Assembly: GCF_902726655.1 (NCBI RefSeq)
Contig: NZ_CACVAN010000001.1
Coordinates: 1,488,001-1,552,000 of the forward strand
From: Virgibacillus ihumii
Lineage (GTDB): Bacteria; Bacillota; Bacilli; Bacillales; Amphibacillaceae
Direction of reading: 5' to 3'
DNA length: 64,000 nt
In this document: positions 42,130 to 52,075 of the stretch, one piece after another
Numbering within the stretch: position 1 is the first letter of the stretch
Layout of the letters: every line of letters begins with the position of its first letter
Made by a program: the position numbers and the translations under genes
Notes under the pieces: generated by a model
Told to the model about the DNA's origin: nothing
What the model saw: only the letters and a program-made list of their open reading frames with translations
Databases searched by the model: none

Positions 42130-42805
42130 AGCCGTAGTCACCCCGCTGTTCGTCGCGTGCAATCAAACCGTCTTCAACAGCGATTACACGTTTCTTAATG
42201 GTGTTAACAATTTCTTTGCTGTGGGTGGCCATTATGACAGTCGTCCCCCGCGCGTTAACCTCTTCAAACGTCCGCATGATTCCCCATGATGTTTCCGGGT
42301 CAAGGTTACCGGTAGGCTCATCGGCAATTACAATCTTTGGATGATTAACAATTGCACGTGCAATGGATACCCTTTGCTGTTCCCCCCCTGATAATTCATC
42401 AGGGATAAAACGTGCTTTGTTCTTCAAACCAACAAGTTCCAGAACATCCATAACCCGTTTACGGATATTTCTTGGCTGCTCTTCTATTACTTCAAGCGCA
42501 AAAGCAATATTTTCATAAACTGACAGTTTTGGAAGCAATTTAAAATCCTGGAAAACAACCCCTATTTGCCTTCGCAAAAAAGGAACTTTCCGTTCTTTAA
42601 TTGTTTTGGTATTCGTTCCATTGATGATAATTGTTCCATCTGAGGGTTTTACTTCGCGGTATATCAGTTTAACGAATGTGGATTTCCCAGCTCCACTGGG
42701 GCCGACTATGTAAACAAACTCTCCTTGGTCAATATCTATATTAATTCCATTCAGTGCCGTAACCCCATTGGAATACGTTTTGTAAACGTCCTTCATATTT
42801 ATCAT
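42119..42805 (-). CDS. ftsE: Cell division ATP-binding protein FtsE
   Basis: 228-residue ABC ATPase: Walker A GPSGAGKST, signature LSGGEQQR, Walker B IVIADEPTGNLDP. ATG 42805 has AAAGGTGA upstream; the frame before it is not conserved. A TATAAT-like -10 is at 42933-42938 on the minus strand. Overlaps ftsX by 11 bp. Confidence 0.96.
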   Translation of the reverse strand: MINMKDVYKTYSNGVTALNGINIDIDQGEFVYIVGPSGAGKSTFVKLIYREVKPSDGTIIINGTNTKTIKERKVPFLRRQIGVVFQDFKLLPKLSVYENIAFALEVIEEQPRNIRKRVMDVLELVGLKNKARFIPDELSGGEQQRVSIARAIVNHPKIVIADEPTGNLDPETSWGIMRTFEEVNARGTTVIMATHSKEIVNTIKKRVIAVEDGLIARDEQRGDYGYEV

Positions 42806-43237
42806 GAATGTATCACCTTTACTCGTATTTGTTGTCGGATCATGTTGTCGAATCTCCCCTGCAAGATGCAGCTTACCTGCAACCATTTTCTCTTTTTGTA
42901 GAAGCAGGTTCTTTTTTGAAGAATTAATAGTAATTATAACATTTTTCGGCACAAAAATTAGACTTAATTATATTACGTTTTCATTTCAATTTATGTATAA
43001 AACCCATTATTTTGTAATATTTTGTCGTGTTATTGTTATTTTTGAGAATCAGTCAACAGGAAAACCTTCTAAAAATGTCGACTCTGATGGAATATCACTA
43101 TTTTCACTGAATCCTCTTTATTTTTTGATAAACACGTCGGAAGTTTTCAGAGGCTTAGGAGTAATACGCCGCTTATCATGATATACACGGCGGCAGGAGT
43201 GATTGGAGTGGAGATGATAATCAGGTACATATAAAAA

Positions 43238-43320
43238 AATTGGTTGTCACCAAGCCTTTGGGTGACAACCATAGTTGCACTTATGCAGTAAGAAAGGATT
43301 TCACACTTTCTTACTTGCCA
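43238..43320 (+). repeat. Two-hairpin dispersed repeat, copy 4 (best formed)
   Basis: GGTTGTCACC pairs with GGTGACAACC around AAGCCTTT; the linker ATAGTTGCACTTATGCA follows; then GTAAGAAAG pairs with CTTTCTTAC. Rest of the 42806-43317 gap: ftsE promoter region, otherwise nothing recognised. Confidence 0.8.
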
Positions 43321-43360
43321 AAAAATCCAGGAACACTTGCAATTAATGAAGTGTTCCTGG
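43318..43360 (-). terminator. cccB terminator
   Basis: A perfect 12-bp stem CCAGGAACACTT/AAGTGTTCCTGG (43327-43338, 43349-43360) followed on the minus strand by A-T-rich sequence ending in six T. Confidence 0.85.
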
Positions 43361-43377
43361 ATTTGGATTAAGTATCC

Positions 43378-43719
43378 TTATTTCTTTTTGGCGAGCCATT
43401 GAGCAACAGTCTGTCTGTCCTCTTTTGATACCTGTTTCTGGGCAGGCATCTGGCCTTTACCGTTTTGAATAATGTCGGCAATTTCGTCAGCAGAATACTC
43501 AGAACCTATTTTTGTCAAATCAGGTCCCATTCCGCCGGACAAATCCGATCCATGGCAGGAAGCGCAGTTATTTTGAAATATTTGATCAGCAGAAGCAGTG
43601 TCGGTTGTTTCACCACCGTCAGATGATCCGCCAGAAGAACCTTCATCACTGCCGCCACCGCCACATGCGCCGAGCACGAGCGCTGTGCCGAAAATAACTG
43701 TGAACAATAATTTCTTCAT
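43378..43719 (-). CDS. cccB: Lipoprotein cytochrome c-551
   Basis: 113 residues. Lipobox LGAC (Cys19), a Gly/Ser-rich linker, then a small class I cytochrome: haem motif CASCH (Cys52, Cys55, His56) and axial Met91 in GQMPAQ. Membrane-tethered electron carrier to cytochrome c oxidase. Position between ftsE and prfB is as in B. subtilis. Confidence 0.95.
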   Translation of the reverse strand: MKKLLFTVIFGTALVLGACGGGGSDEGSSGGSSDGGETTDTASADQIFQNNCASCHGSDLSGGMGPDLTKIGSEYSADEIADIIQNGKGQMPAQKQVSKEDRQTVAQWLAKKK

Positions 43720-43846
43720 CCTTAAAATCCCCCTAACGTAAAATGTGAATTATTCATAATTAGTATAACCCAACTAAAAAATATTAAAACTCTCGACGCT
43801 GGTAAAATTAACCTTGTAAATTCCATAAACATATCAGGAGGTTGAG

Positions 43847-43873
43847 ATGAAGCTGTTTGTGTCAAATTATTGA
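43847..43873 (+). other. Eight-codon frame behind a strong ribosome site
   Basis: AGGAGG is followed 5 nt later by ATG and only eight codons (MKLFVSNY) before TGA. It may be a remnant of a lost gene or chance. Confidence 0.25.
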
Positions 43874-43896
43874 AAACTTTTTGACATGTGTGCTGT

Positions 43897-44998
43897 TTAG
43901 TTCATATGCGCATGCAAATATGCATCAATAAAAGGACCTAAATCACCATCGATAACACCTTGTGCATTACCTGCTTCAACATTTGTACGGTGGTCCTTAA
44001 CCATCGTATACGGGTGGAAAACATACGATCGGATTTGACTTCCCCAGCCAATTTCCTTTTGTTCCCCTCTGAGCGCTTCAACTTCCTCACGCTGTCTTTC
44101 CAGTTCCAATTGATATAATTTTGATTTCATCATTTTCATCGCCCGTTCACGGTTTTGGATCTGGGAACGCTCTGATTGGCAAGTAACCACGACTTTTGTC
44201 GGCAGGTGAGTCATCCGCACAGCAGAGTCAGTCGTGTTGACATGCTGCCCGCCGGCACCACTTGACCGGTACGTATCGATTTTAATATCTTCGGTTTTGA
44301 TTTCAATATCAACATCGTCGTTCATTTCCGGCATAACATCACATGATGTAAAAGATGTATGACGTCTTCCGGAAGAGTCAAACGGCGAAATCCGAACAAG
44401 CCTGTGCACACCTTTTTCCGCCTTCAAATAACCGTATGCATTATGACCTTTAATTAACAGTGTTACGCTTTTCACCCCTGCCTCATCACCTGGCTGATAG
44501 TCAAGCGTTTCCACCGAAAAACCCTTGCCGTCAGCCCAACGTTGATACATTCGCAAGAGCATGCTTGCCCAGTCCTGGGATTCAGTCCCGCCGGCACCGG
44601 GATGTAATTCCAGAATTGCATTATTCGCATCGTACGGCTCATTTAAAAGCATTTGCAATTCAAAATTCCCAATGTCTTTTTTCAGGGATTTTACATCTGC
44701 TTCCAATTCTTCAAATAATTCCTGATCATTTTCTTCCTTAACGAGTTCATACGATACATGGAGGTTATCGAGTTGTCCCACCAGATGTTCGAAATTAACG
44801 ACATACTCTTTCAGTCCGTTAACTTCTCCGATCACCTTCTGGGCGCTGTCCTGATCATCCCAGAAACCCGGTGAAGCCATTTCCAGTTCCAATTCCTGAA
44901 TTCGTTCCTTTTTGGCATCTAAGTCAAAGAGACCCCCTGAAATCATCAATTCTTGTTTCCATATTTTCAAGTTGCTGTCCGATTTCTGTAAGATCCAT
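43897..44998 (-). CDS. prfB: Peptide chain release factor 2, with programmed +1 frameshift
   Basis: The true start is ATG 44998. A 24-codon frame ends in CTT TGA C (TGA at 44924-44926), preceded by the internal Shine-Dalgarno-like AGGGGG (44933-44938). A +1 slip continues to 43897 for a total of 366 residues, the B. subtilis length. The stop-recognition motif is SPF (RISPFDSSG) and the hydrolytic GGQ is in GAGGQHVN. When RF2 is scarce, slow reading of TGA favours the shift: autoregulation. Confidence 0.96.
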
Positions 44999-45039
44999 TA
45001 TTCACCACTCCTAAAATACAAATAATTCCTAACTGTTCA

Positions 45040-45072
45040 GAAAACCGCCAATCGGCATACCAGATTAGCGGT
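45040..45072 (-). terminator. secA terminator
   Basis: On the minus strand ACCGCTAATC pairs with GATTGGCGGT (two G-U type pairs), followed by TTTTCTG. Lies between secA and prfB. Confidence 0.6.
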
Positions 45073-45134
45073 AATCCTGTTTAATTCATAGTTGCCTTCT
45101 TCACTGGAAGAACCCTCGAAAAGGATGGCCCTTC

Positions 45135-47648
45135 TTATTTACCGTGACAGTTTTTATACTTTTTGCCGCTTCCGCATGGACACGGATCATTACGTCCGAT
45201 ATCTTCCGTTTTAACGTATGGTTTACGCGACTTTTTCTTTTCTTCCTGGTCACCGGATACAGCTTGCGTATTTTTCGCAACTTCCTGGCGCTGCAAGTTC
45301 TCACGAATTTGGGCTTTCATTACATATTTAGCAACTTCTTCTTCAATAGCAACAACCATCTCTTCAAACATACGGAAACCTTCCGCCTGATACTCCTGTA
45401 ACGGATCGGTTTGACCATATGCACGTAAATGAATACCCTGACGAAGCTGGTCCATCTGATCAATATGATCCATCCATTTGGTGTCCACTGTCCGGAGTAC
45501 AATTACTTTTTCAAATTCACGCATTTGCTCCGGTGAAAGTTCTTCCTCTTTTTCATCATAGCGTACTTTTACTTTATTCATAATGAATTCAGTTATTTCT
45601 TCCGGTTCTATACCTTTAATGTCATTAACTGAAATGTCATTGTAATCAAGCAGATTTCCATGTACGTATTCGACAATGGATTCCAATTCCCAATTTTCAT
45701 CGAGTTCATCCTGCGTGTTTGCCCCCACAACGCGTTGTATGGATGACAAAATCATACCCTCAATAATTTCCCGAAGATTTTCGGTATCTTCTATAACATC
45801 AAACCGCTGTTTGTATATGATTTCCCGCTGTTGGCGGAGTACGTCATCATAGGAAAGTACAGTCTTACGTGCATCAAAGTTATTTCCTTCCACACGTTTT
45901 TGTGCGGATTCGACAGCTCTGGATACCATTTTACTTTCGAGCGGCTGGGAGTCGTCCATTCCTAGACGTTCCATCATTGACCTCAAGTTATCAGAACCGA
46001 AGCGACGCATCAATTCATCCTCCATGGACAAATAAAATTGAGTCAAACCAGGATCTCCTTGACGCCCTGAACGTCCACGCAGCTGATTATCAATTCGGCG
46101 GGACTCATGCCGCTCCGTACCAATAACAGCCAGTCCCCCCACTTCTGTTACACCATCACCGAGTTTAATGTCGGTACCGCGTCCAGCCATGTTGGTTGCA
46201 ATAGTCACTACACCAGGCTGACCGGCATTTTCGATAATTTCCGCCTCGCTAAAATGATTTTTCGCATTCAACACATTGTGTTTCACACCGGCTTTTTTCA
46301 GCATATTGGAGATCAGTTCAGAAGTCTCCACGGCAACTGTACCAACAAGAACCGGCTGACCATTGTGGTACCTTTCCTTAATATCCTCTACAACTGCCCG
46401 GAATTTACCTTCCATTGATTTATAAATCATATCCGCTTTATCATCACGAACGATTGGTTTATTCGTTGGAATGGCAACAACATCCATATTATAAATATTA
46501 CGGAATTCCTCTTCCTCTGTTTTCGCCGTACCGGTCATACCAGCCAGTTTGTTGTACATCCGGAAAAAGTTCTGGAATGTTATGGATGCCAGTGTCATGC
46601 TTTCATTCTGAATTTGCAGTCCTTCTTTAGCCTCAATTGCCTGATGGAGACCATCGCTGTAGCGGCGCCCTTTCATCAGACGTCCGGTGAACTGGTCAAC
46701 AATAATCACTTCACCTTCCTGCACGACATAATCGGTGTCACGATGCATAGACGCATGTGCTTTTAAAGCCTGATTAATATGGTGTGTCAGGGAAACGTGA
46801 TCAAGGTTAAACAGATTTTCGATATTAAAGTAGGATTCTGCTTTGTTGATGCCTTCTTCCGTTAATTGAACCCCTTTGGTCTTTTCATCATACGTATAAT
46901 CGGTTTCATGTTTGAGCGTGTTTACGAAAGAATTGGCTTGCATATACATTTGTGCAGATTTTTGTGCAGAACCTGAAATGATTAACGGGGTCCTCGCCTC
47001 ATCAATAAGAATAGAGTCCACCTCATCAATAATGGCAAAATTAAGCGGACGCTGCACCATCTGCTCTTTATACAGAACCATGTTATCCCGCAGGTAATCA
47101 AACCCAAATTCGTTGTTTGTACCATACGTAATATCACTGTAGTATGCTTCCCGTTTTTCTTCTTTTGACAAGCCATTACCGTTCAGACCAACTGTCAAAC
47201 CAAGAAATCCATATAATTCACCCATTTCACGTGCGTCCCGGTCTGCAAGGTAATCATTGACAGTTATAATATGAACGCCTTTTCCAGCAATAGCATTCAG
47301 GTATGCAGGCATTGTTGAGGCAAGGGTTTTACCTTCACCTGTCTTCATCTCCGCAATATTACCTTCATGCAACGCAATCGCACCCATCAGCTGAACAGGA
47401 AAAGGACGCATTCCAAGCACACGCTTCGAGCCTTCGCGGACTACTGCATATGCTTCGACCATCAAATCATCGAGGCTTTCGCCGTTTGCATAACGCTCCT
47501 TAAATTCATCTGTTTTCTGTTTAAGTTCTTCATCGCTCAATTTTTCTATATCATTTTCCAGTGCTTCTATCTGATCAACTTTTTTCTGAAGTTTGGATAG
47601 TTGTCGTTTCGTACCATCACCAAATATCTTTGTCAGTAATCCTGCCAT
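45135..47648 (-). CDS. secA: Preprotein translocase ATPase SecA
   Basis: 837 residues. DEAD motor with Walker [14 protein letters not shown], and a second motor domain with [10 protein letters not shown] and [10 protein letters not shown]. The C-terminal zinc finger [14 protein letters not shown] contacts SecB-like partners or lipid. Drives export through SecYEG. Length and neighbours (prfB downstream, hpf upstream) are standard. Confidence 0.98.
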   Translation of the reverse strand: MAGLLTKIFGDGTKRQLSKLQKKVDQIEALENDIEKLSDEELKQKTDEFKERYANGESLDDLMVEAYAVVREGSKRVLGMRPFPVQLMGAIALHEGNIAEMKTGEGKTLASTMPAYLNAIAGKGVHIITVNDYLADRDAREMGELYGFLGLTVGLNGNGLSKEEKREAYYSDITYGTNNEFGFDYLRDNMVLYKEQMVQRPLNFAIIDEVDSILIDEARTPLIISGSAQKSAQMYMQANSFVNTLKHETDYTYDEKTKGVQLTEEGINKAESYFNIENLFNLDHVSLTHHINQALKAHASMHRDTDYVVQEGEVIIVDQFTGRLMKGRRYSDGLHQAIEAKEGLQIQNESMTLASITFQNFFRMYNKLAGMTGTAKTEEEEFRNIYNMDVVAIPTNKPIVRDDKADMIYKSMEGKFRAVVEDIKERYHNGQPVLVGTVAVETSELISNMLKKAGVKHNVLNAKNHFSEAEIIENAGQPGVVTIATNMAGRGTDIKLGDGVTEVGGLAVIGTERHESRRIDNQLRGRSGRQGDPGLTQFYLSMEDELMRRFGSDNLRSMMERLGMDDSQPLESKMVSRAVESAQKRVEGNNFDARKTVLSYDDVLRQQREIIYKQRFDVIEDTENLREIIEGMILSSIQRVVGANTQDELDENWELESIVEYVHGNLLDYNDISVNDIKGIEPEEITEFIMNKVKVRYDEKEEELSPEQMREFEKVIVLRTVDTKWMDHIDQMDQLRQGIHLRAYGQTDPLQEYQAEGFRMFEEMVVAIEEEVAKYVMKAQIRENLQRQEVAKNTQAVSGDQEEKKKSRKPYVKTEDIGRNDPCPCGSGKKYKNCHGK

Positions 47649-47765
47649 TTAAAACGCTCCTCATATGATTGAAAAATCACTCTTGAATTACCATAATCCA
47701 ACATTAATAATAACTTATCTAAACACGTATGACAACTGTTTGCGGATGAAACCGGAGGAAAGGCA

Positions 47766-47796
47766 AAAGGACTGTCCGGGGGTGGACAATCCTTTT
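47766..47796 (-). terminator. Terminator of the small coiled-coil gene
   Basis: AGGACTGTCC (47768-47777) pairs with GGACAATCCT (47784-47793), one mismatch; T residues follow on both strands. Confidence 0.6.
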
Positions 47797-47855
47797 TATG
47801 AGGTAAGTGTGAGGAAGACCCGTGGGAAATTGGACACTCAAGCGAACAGCAACCA

Positions 47856-48011
47856 TTATGTGAGTACAGTAGTATGTGTGTTTTCGCTTAACTTTTTATC
47901 CAATTCAGTCAGCCTATGGTTTGTTGAAGCTACTATCTCAACGAGTTGCGTAATCGTTTCTTCGTGCTGCCGCACCTTTTTCGCTAGTTCATTATTGGTT
48001 AACTCACTCAC
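47856..48011 (-). CDS. Small hypothetical protein, 51 residues
   Basis: Starts at GTG with AAAGGGG 8 nt upstream and ends before a hairpin terminator. The product is polar and probably one helix: MSELTNNELAKKVRQHEE, then ITQLVEIVASTNHRL and a TELDKKL heptad-like pattern, suggesting a short coiled coil. No signal or TM. Not recognised. Lies in the gap between secA and hpf, where B. subtilis has nothing. Confidence 0.6.
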   Translation of the reverse strand: MSELTNNELAKKVRQHEETITQLVEIVASTNHRLTELDKKLSENTHTTVLT

Positions 48012-48255
48012 ATAATCAGCCCCTTTCGCTTTGATGATTCAGTTATACCACGAAGCATGTAAAATGTGCGAATTGCTATTTTTCTTATTTGGCGATTCTT
48101 TCGACAATTTTCGATTAAAAAATCCGCCTGTTTTTATATTTTGCAGAACCAACAAGGAATTTTAATATGTATTTCAGACCTAAAATAAAAATTCGGCAAT
48201 CCATTCGACAAATTATGACAGATGCTTTTTCTTAAAATCTTCTCAAACAAATTCA

Positions 48256-48285
48256 AAGACGGCCCCGGGAAACCGGCGCCGTCCA
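48256..48285 (-). terminator. hpf terminator
   Basis: GACGGC...GCCGTC stem (48258-48283) with the GC-rich interior GGCGCCGG/CCGGGGCC; T-rich sequence follows on the minus strand. Confidence 0.7.
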
Positions 48286-48302
48286 AATTGTTTTTATCAT
48301 CA

Positions 48303-48860
48303 TCAGCTGTTGGGCTCAATCAATCCATACCTGCCGTCTTTCCGTCTGTAAACCACATTGGTATCGCCGGAAAGTGCGTTGGTAAAGACATAGAAAGCAT
48401 GGCCGAGCATATCCATCTGCATGACTGCTTCCTCCGAGTCCATTGGCTTTAAGTCAAACCGTTTTGTGCGGACAATTTCAATATCATCCTCATTCGCTTC
48501 TGCCACTTGGATATTTGCCTCTTTTTCCAATTCAGCAAAAACATGTTTTGGAGAACCTTGCTGTCTAAATTTACGATTCACTTTTGTTTTGTACTTACGA
48601 ATCTGCCTTTCCAATTTATCCACTACAAGATCGATAGCTGCATATAAGTCAATATGTTGCTCCTCCGCCCTCAATAGCAAATTTGTCATCGGAATCGTAA
48701 CTTCAATCCTTTGTTCATCGTTATAGACACTTAAATTTACGTGTACATCAGAAGTTGGTGGTGTATCGAAATATCGTTCCAGTTTACTAATCTTTCTTTC
48801 AACATAGTCTCGTATAGCCCCTGTCACCTCTAAATTTTCACCACGGATGTTGTACTTCAT
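48303..48860 (-). CDS. hpf: Ribosome hibernation promoting factor, long form
   Basis: 185 residues: N-terminal S30AE/YfiA domain (MKYNIRGENLEVT..., IRDYVERKISKLERYF), a linker, and the C-terminal dimerisation domain (VRTKRFDLKPMDSEEAVMQMDMLGHAFYVF) that joins two 70S ribosomes into 100S. AAAGGAGG precedes the ATG. A sigma-B-type promoter and a cre box lie upstream. Confidence 0.96.
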   Translation of the reverse strand: MKYNIRGENLEVTGAIRDYVERKISKLERYFDTPPTSDVHVNLSVYNDEQRIEVTIPMTNLLLRAEEQHIDLYAAIDLVVDKLERQIRKYKTKVNRKFRQQGSPKHVFAELEKEANIQVAEANEDDIEIVRTKRFDLKPMDSEEAVMQMDMLGHAFYVFTNALSGDTNVVYRRKDGRYGLIEPNS

Positions 48861-48903
48861 AAATTGTGTCCTCCTTTCATCCTTATGCGTATATTATACT
48901 ACG

Positions 48904-48929
48904 TTTCCCGTCACTTTTCCTGCTTAAAC
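48904..48929 (-). promoter_or_regulatory. Sigma-B-type promoter of hpf
   Basis: Minus strand: GTTTAA (48924-48929), 14 bp, GGGAAA (48904-48909), close to the sigma-B consensus GTTTAA/GGGTAT. The overlapping GCAGGAAAA also fits a sigma-H -35. In B. subtilis hpf (yvyD) is under both factors. Confidence 0.65.
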
Positions 48930-48976
48930 CGTTAAAAAAATCCGTCAGGTTATATCGAAGAATGTCGAATCAGGTG

Positions 48977-48990
48977 TGTAAGCGCTGTCA
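48977..48990. promoter_or_regulatory. cre box upstream of hpf
   Basis: TGTAAGCGCTGTCA fits the CcpA consensus TGWNANCGNTNWCA at all defined positions and lies about 50 bp upstream of the hpf promoter, a position compatible with activation, and about 115 bp beyond the comFC stop. Confidence 0.6.
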
Positions 48991-49106
48991 CTGGCGCGTT
49001 ACAGAAATTATAATAATTTAAAAAATAGTGAAAAATACCTATTCGAGCATTCTGCAAAATTCGATTTTTTTAACCGTAAGCTGGTCACTGATCCCGGAAA
49101 AAAAAG

Positions 49107-49781
49107 TCAGCCACGAACAAGTGTGAGCGCATAAATCTCCGTGCAGCCGCCTTCTTTCAGAATAGAAGCAGCATGTCGTATTGTTGTGCCTGTTGTATAA
49201 ATATCGTCGATTAATACTACCGGATTGTCGACAGGCTTCAGTATTCTGAATGGGTTGACAGCGGATATCCGTTCATGACGGGTCTTCTTGGATTGCTTTT
49301 CACCATGAACTCTTGATAATGCTTCTTTTGTTTCAAGTGGCAAAAACCGGGCAAGCAGATCAGCCTGATTGAATCCCCGTTCCATCAGCCGTTCAGGACT
49401 CAATGGAATTGGGACAGCAACAGCATTTTTTGACAAAAACGAAAACTTTTGCTGAAATCCCTTCCGGAACTGTTTGTGAAAAGCCTCTGCGAAACAGTAA
49501 TCTCCCCGATATTTCCACCGTGCAATCATTTCCTGCATCAAATCATTATATTGGAAAATGGAATAATTTAAAATAAGCGGATCCTTATGCTTATCCCACC
49601 ATCGGCAGTCATCGCAGACGGACTGATTGCTGTGACGGCTGCATTTTTTACATCGTTGTCCGTCCAATACAATCAGCTTCCCCTGACATGGTTCACATAA
49701 TTTCTCCGGCTCAGGAAGCAGAAACAAGTTACTCCAATTAATTACAGGGATAATTTCATTATCACACCACAAACAGTTCAT
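49107..49781 (-). CDS. comFC: Competence protein ComFC, phosphoribosyltransferase family
   Basis: 224 residues. N-terminal zinc-binding cysteines (CLWC, CEPC, CKKC, CDDC) and a C-terminal phosphoribosyltransferase core with VVLIDDIYTTGTTIRHA. Cytoplasmic partner of ComFA and DprA in uptake of transforming DNA. Starts one base after the comFA stop; the comFB gene found between them in B. subtilis is absent. Confidence 0.93.
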   Translation of the reverse strand: MNCLWCDNEIIPVINWSNLFLLPEPEKLCEPCQGKLIVLDGQRCKKCSRHSNQSVCDDCRWWDKHKDPLILNYSIFQYNDLMQEMIARWKYRGDYCFAEAFHKQFRKGFQQKFSFLSKNAVAVPIPLSPERLMERGFNQADLLARFLPLETKEALSRVHGEKQSKKTRHERISAVNPFRILKPVDNPVVLIDDIYTTGTTIRHAASILKEGGCTEIYALTLVRG

Positions 49782-49782
49782 A

Positions 49783-51156
49783 TCAGTTAAAACCCCCGCG
49801 TCTGTTCATTTTCTTAATCGAGCGTACAGCATCAATCATTGCTTCCGTTTTGCCATCATGAAAGAATACTACTTCACCGGTCGGATCGGCAGGACTTCTC
49901 CCGGCTCTGCCGGCAATTTGGACAAGCGCGGCTTCATCGAACACTGTATGTCCGGAATCCAGAACGGCAACATCGACTGATGGAAAGGTTACGCCACGCT
50001 CCAAAATCGTGGTTGTTACAAGTGTTTGGATTTGCTTATTCCGGAACCGGTTTATCTTTTCCTCTCTGTCCTTATCGGATGCGTGCACTGCTGTTACATT
50101 CGTATCCCTCAGGACAGTTATAAGGTTTGGTATGAGATTTTCAGTTAAAGAAATGGTGGGTACAAAGATGAGCAGCTGTCTGTTGGGATTTGCCCGCTTT
50201 TTCGCCCAGTCCAGAAAAGTTTTAGGAGCAGTGGATTGTCTAAGATCTTTTTGAAGTGAAAACGTCATGCTGTATGATGGAACAGGTAACGGATGTCCAT
50301 GAAACCTGCTGGGCACAAAAATATGTGGAAGTCTTTTCATTGCAATACGTTTCCGGTGCTCGGGACGGGGGGTGGCTGTCAAATAAATCGTGGTGCTGGT
50401 TACTTTTTTGGCGCGGTTGGATGCAAACGCCAATGATGGATCCGCATGATATGGAAATGCATCAATCTCATCAATAATAATCACATCAAAGGCATGTTTA
50501 AAACGAAGTAATTGATGGGTCGTTGCAATTATCATTTGAGCTGTTCCATCACTTTCCCTGCTGCCGCCATACATCCCTTGAATATACACATCCGAAAAAG
50601 CAGCACGCATTCTTGGCAGCAGTTCCCTTACAACATCCGTTCGCGGGGTAGCAATACAAATACGTTTTCCTAAGCGTAATGCCTCCGTAATACCCGGGAA
50701 AAGCATCTCCGTTTTCCCAGCTCCACAAACTGCCCATACAAGCAGTTCAGATTCTTTGGCGGTGATTGCTGATATAATACGTTCTGCCGCTTTTTGCTGT
50801 ACCGTTGTCAATTCACCATGCCATGTACATGCATTGGCATATGTCGTCCACTCAACCTGCGGACCGCTCCATTCATATAGTGATTCACATTCCATTACTC
50901 TACCCATCTCAATGCATTTACGGCAGTATACATGGAGTTGATCACAGGTCTGGCATGGTATTTTTCCCAATAGAGATTTTTTGTAGTTATCGCAACGCTG
51001 GCATTTCGTTTGATGGAAAGTTTTTTGAAAAGATGGTACAGGGTTAAAATACTTAGTATCTAGTAGTTGTTTAAATGTGGATTCCGTTATGGGGATTTCC
51101 CGTCGCAATAATAATTTTCCATCGTAACGGGCAATAAAGTCTTGTTCCAATTGCAT
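49783..51156 (-). CDS. comFA: Competence helicase ComFA
   Basis: 457-residue DEAD-family ATPase that drives DNA through ComEC. A four-Cys zinc finger precedes the motor (CQRC, CQTC, CRKC in residues about 52-85). Walker A is AVCGAGKTE, motif II DEID, motif III LTATP, and motif VI QIAGRAGRS. The ATG lies behind a GGAGCATGAGG stretch. Co-transcribed with comFC. Confidence 0.94.
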   Translation of the reverse strand: MQLEQDFIARYDGKLLLRREIPITESTFKQLLDTKYFNPVPSFQKTFHQTKCQRCDNYKKSLLGKIPCQTCDQLHVYCRKCIEMGRVMECESLYEWSGPQVEWTTYANACTWHGELTTVQQKAAERIISAITAKESELLVWAVCGAGKTEMLFPGITEALRLGKRICIATPRTDVVRELLPRMRAAFSDVYIQGMYGGSRESDGTAQMIIATTHQLLRFKHAFDVIIIDEIDAFPYHADPSLAFASNRAKKVTSTTIYLTATPRPEHRKRIAMKRLPHIFVPSRFHGHPLPVPSYSMTFSLQKDLRQSTAPKTFLDWAKKRANPNRQLLIFVPTISLTENLIPNLITVLRDTNVTAVHASDKDREEKINRFRNKQIQTLVTTTILERGVTFPSVDVAVLDSGHTVFDEAALVQIAGRAGRSPADPTGEVVFFHDGKTEAMIDAVRSIKKMNRRGGFN

Positions 51157-51186
51157 CGCCTCATGCTCCTTTAAAATGATAGAAAG

Positions 51187-51208
51187 CTGCCAGCCGAATG
51201 ACTGGCAG
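51187..51208 (-). terminator. Weak terminator after degV
   Basis: CTGCCAG/CTGGCAG (51187-51193, 51202-51208) then CTTTCT on the minus strand. Confidence 0.5.
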
Positions 51209-51229
51209 AATATAGGTAATAAATCATAT

Positions 51230-52072
51230 CTATTTCATATACCAGCATACACCAATTGCGCCTTCACCAAGATGGGTCCCTATTACCGGGCCGAAGTAGC
51301 TGATCATACTGTCCATATTCGGATACTCAGGATCGATGCTGTTTTTCAGTTCAACAGCCGATTGCTCATTATTAGCATGAATGAATACAACTTTCATATC
51401 CTTTCCTCTTCTGGCATCTTCTTCAAGCAATCCCAAAATCCGGTTGATTGCCTTTTTCCGTGTACGGATTTTCTCAAAGGGAACAATTACCTTATCTACA
51501 AAATGCAGAATCGGCTTGACCTGGAGCAAACTTCCAACAATTGCTTGAGCACCGTTTAAACGGCCTCCCCGTTGCAGATGACTGAGATCATCAACCATAA
51601 AATAGGCACGGATACTCTCTTTAATGTGATCAAGCTGTTTAACAATTTCATCCGGGTTTTTCCCATCATTAGCCATCTCGGCAGCTTCCAAAACATAAAA
51701 TCCCTGGGCCATACAGCTGATCTCAGAGTCATACGGAAATACATCAATGCCTACCACCATTTCACCGGCACTTGCAACTGCCTGATATGTTCCACTGATC
51801 CCACTGGATAAATGAATGGAGATGACAGCATCATAATCGTTGGCAAGCTCCTCAAGTTTCTCAGAAATTTCTCCAATTGAAGGCTGGGAGGTTTTGGGAA
51901 GTTTATCGGCAGCTTTTACCTTTTGATAGAATTCCTCCGTTGTTATATCAATTCCTTCACGATAAGAAGTATCATCAAATACAACACTAAGCGGAACAAC
52001 ATGGATATCATGCTGTTTCAGCAACGTTTCCGGAAGATATGCCGTACTGTCAGTCATTATAGCAACCTTCAT
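51230..52072 (-). CDS. DegV family fatty-acid-binding protein
   Basis: About 280 residues. N-terminal VAIMTDSTAYLP and, further on, SIHLSSGISGTYQ are the DegV lipid-head-group motifs. DegV/FakB proteins present fatty acids to the FakA kinase. In B. subtilis the copy next to degU is YviA. The second of two ATGs is favoured by spacing from AGAAGGG. Confidence 0.9.
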   Translation of the reverse strand: MKVAIMTDSTAYLPETLLKQHDIHVVPLSVVFDDTSYREGIDITTEEFYQKVKAADKLPKTSQPSIGEISEKLEELANDYDAVISIHLSSGISGTYQAVASAGEMVVGIDVFPYDSEISCMAQGFYVLEAAEMANDGKNPDEIVKQLDHIKESIRAYFMVDDLSHLQRGGRLNGAQAIVGSLLQVKPILHFVDKVIVPFEKIRTRKKAINRILGLLEEDARRGKDMKVVFIHANNEQSAVELKNSIDPEYPNMDSMISYFGPVIGTHLGEGAIGVCWYMK

Positions 52073-52075
52073 CAT

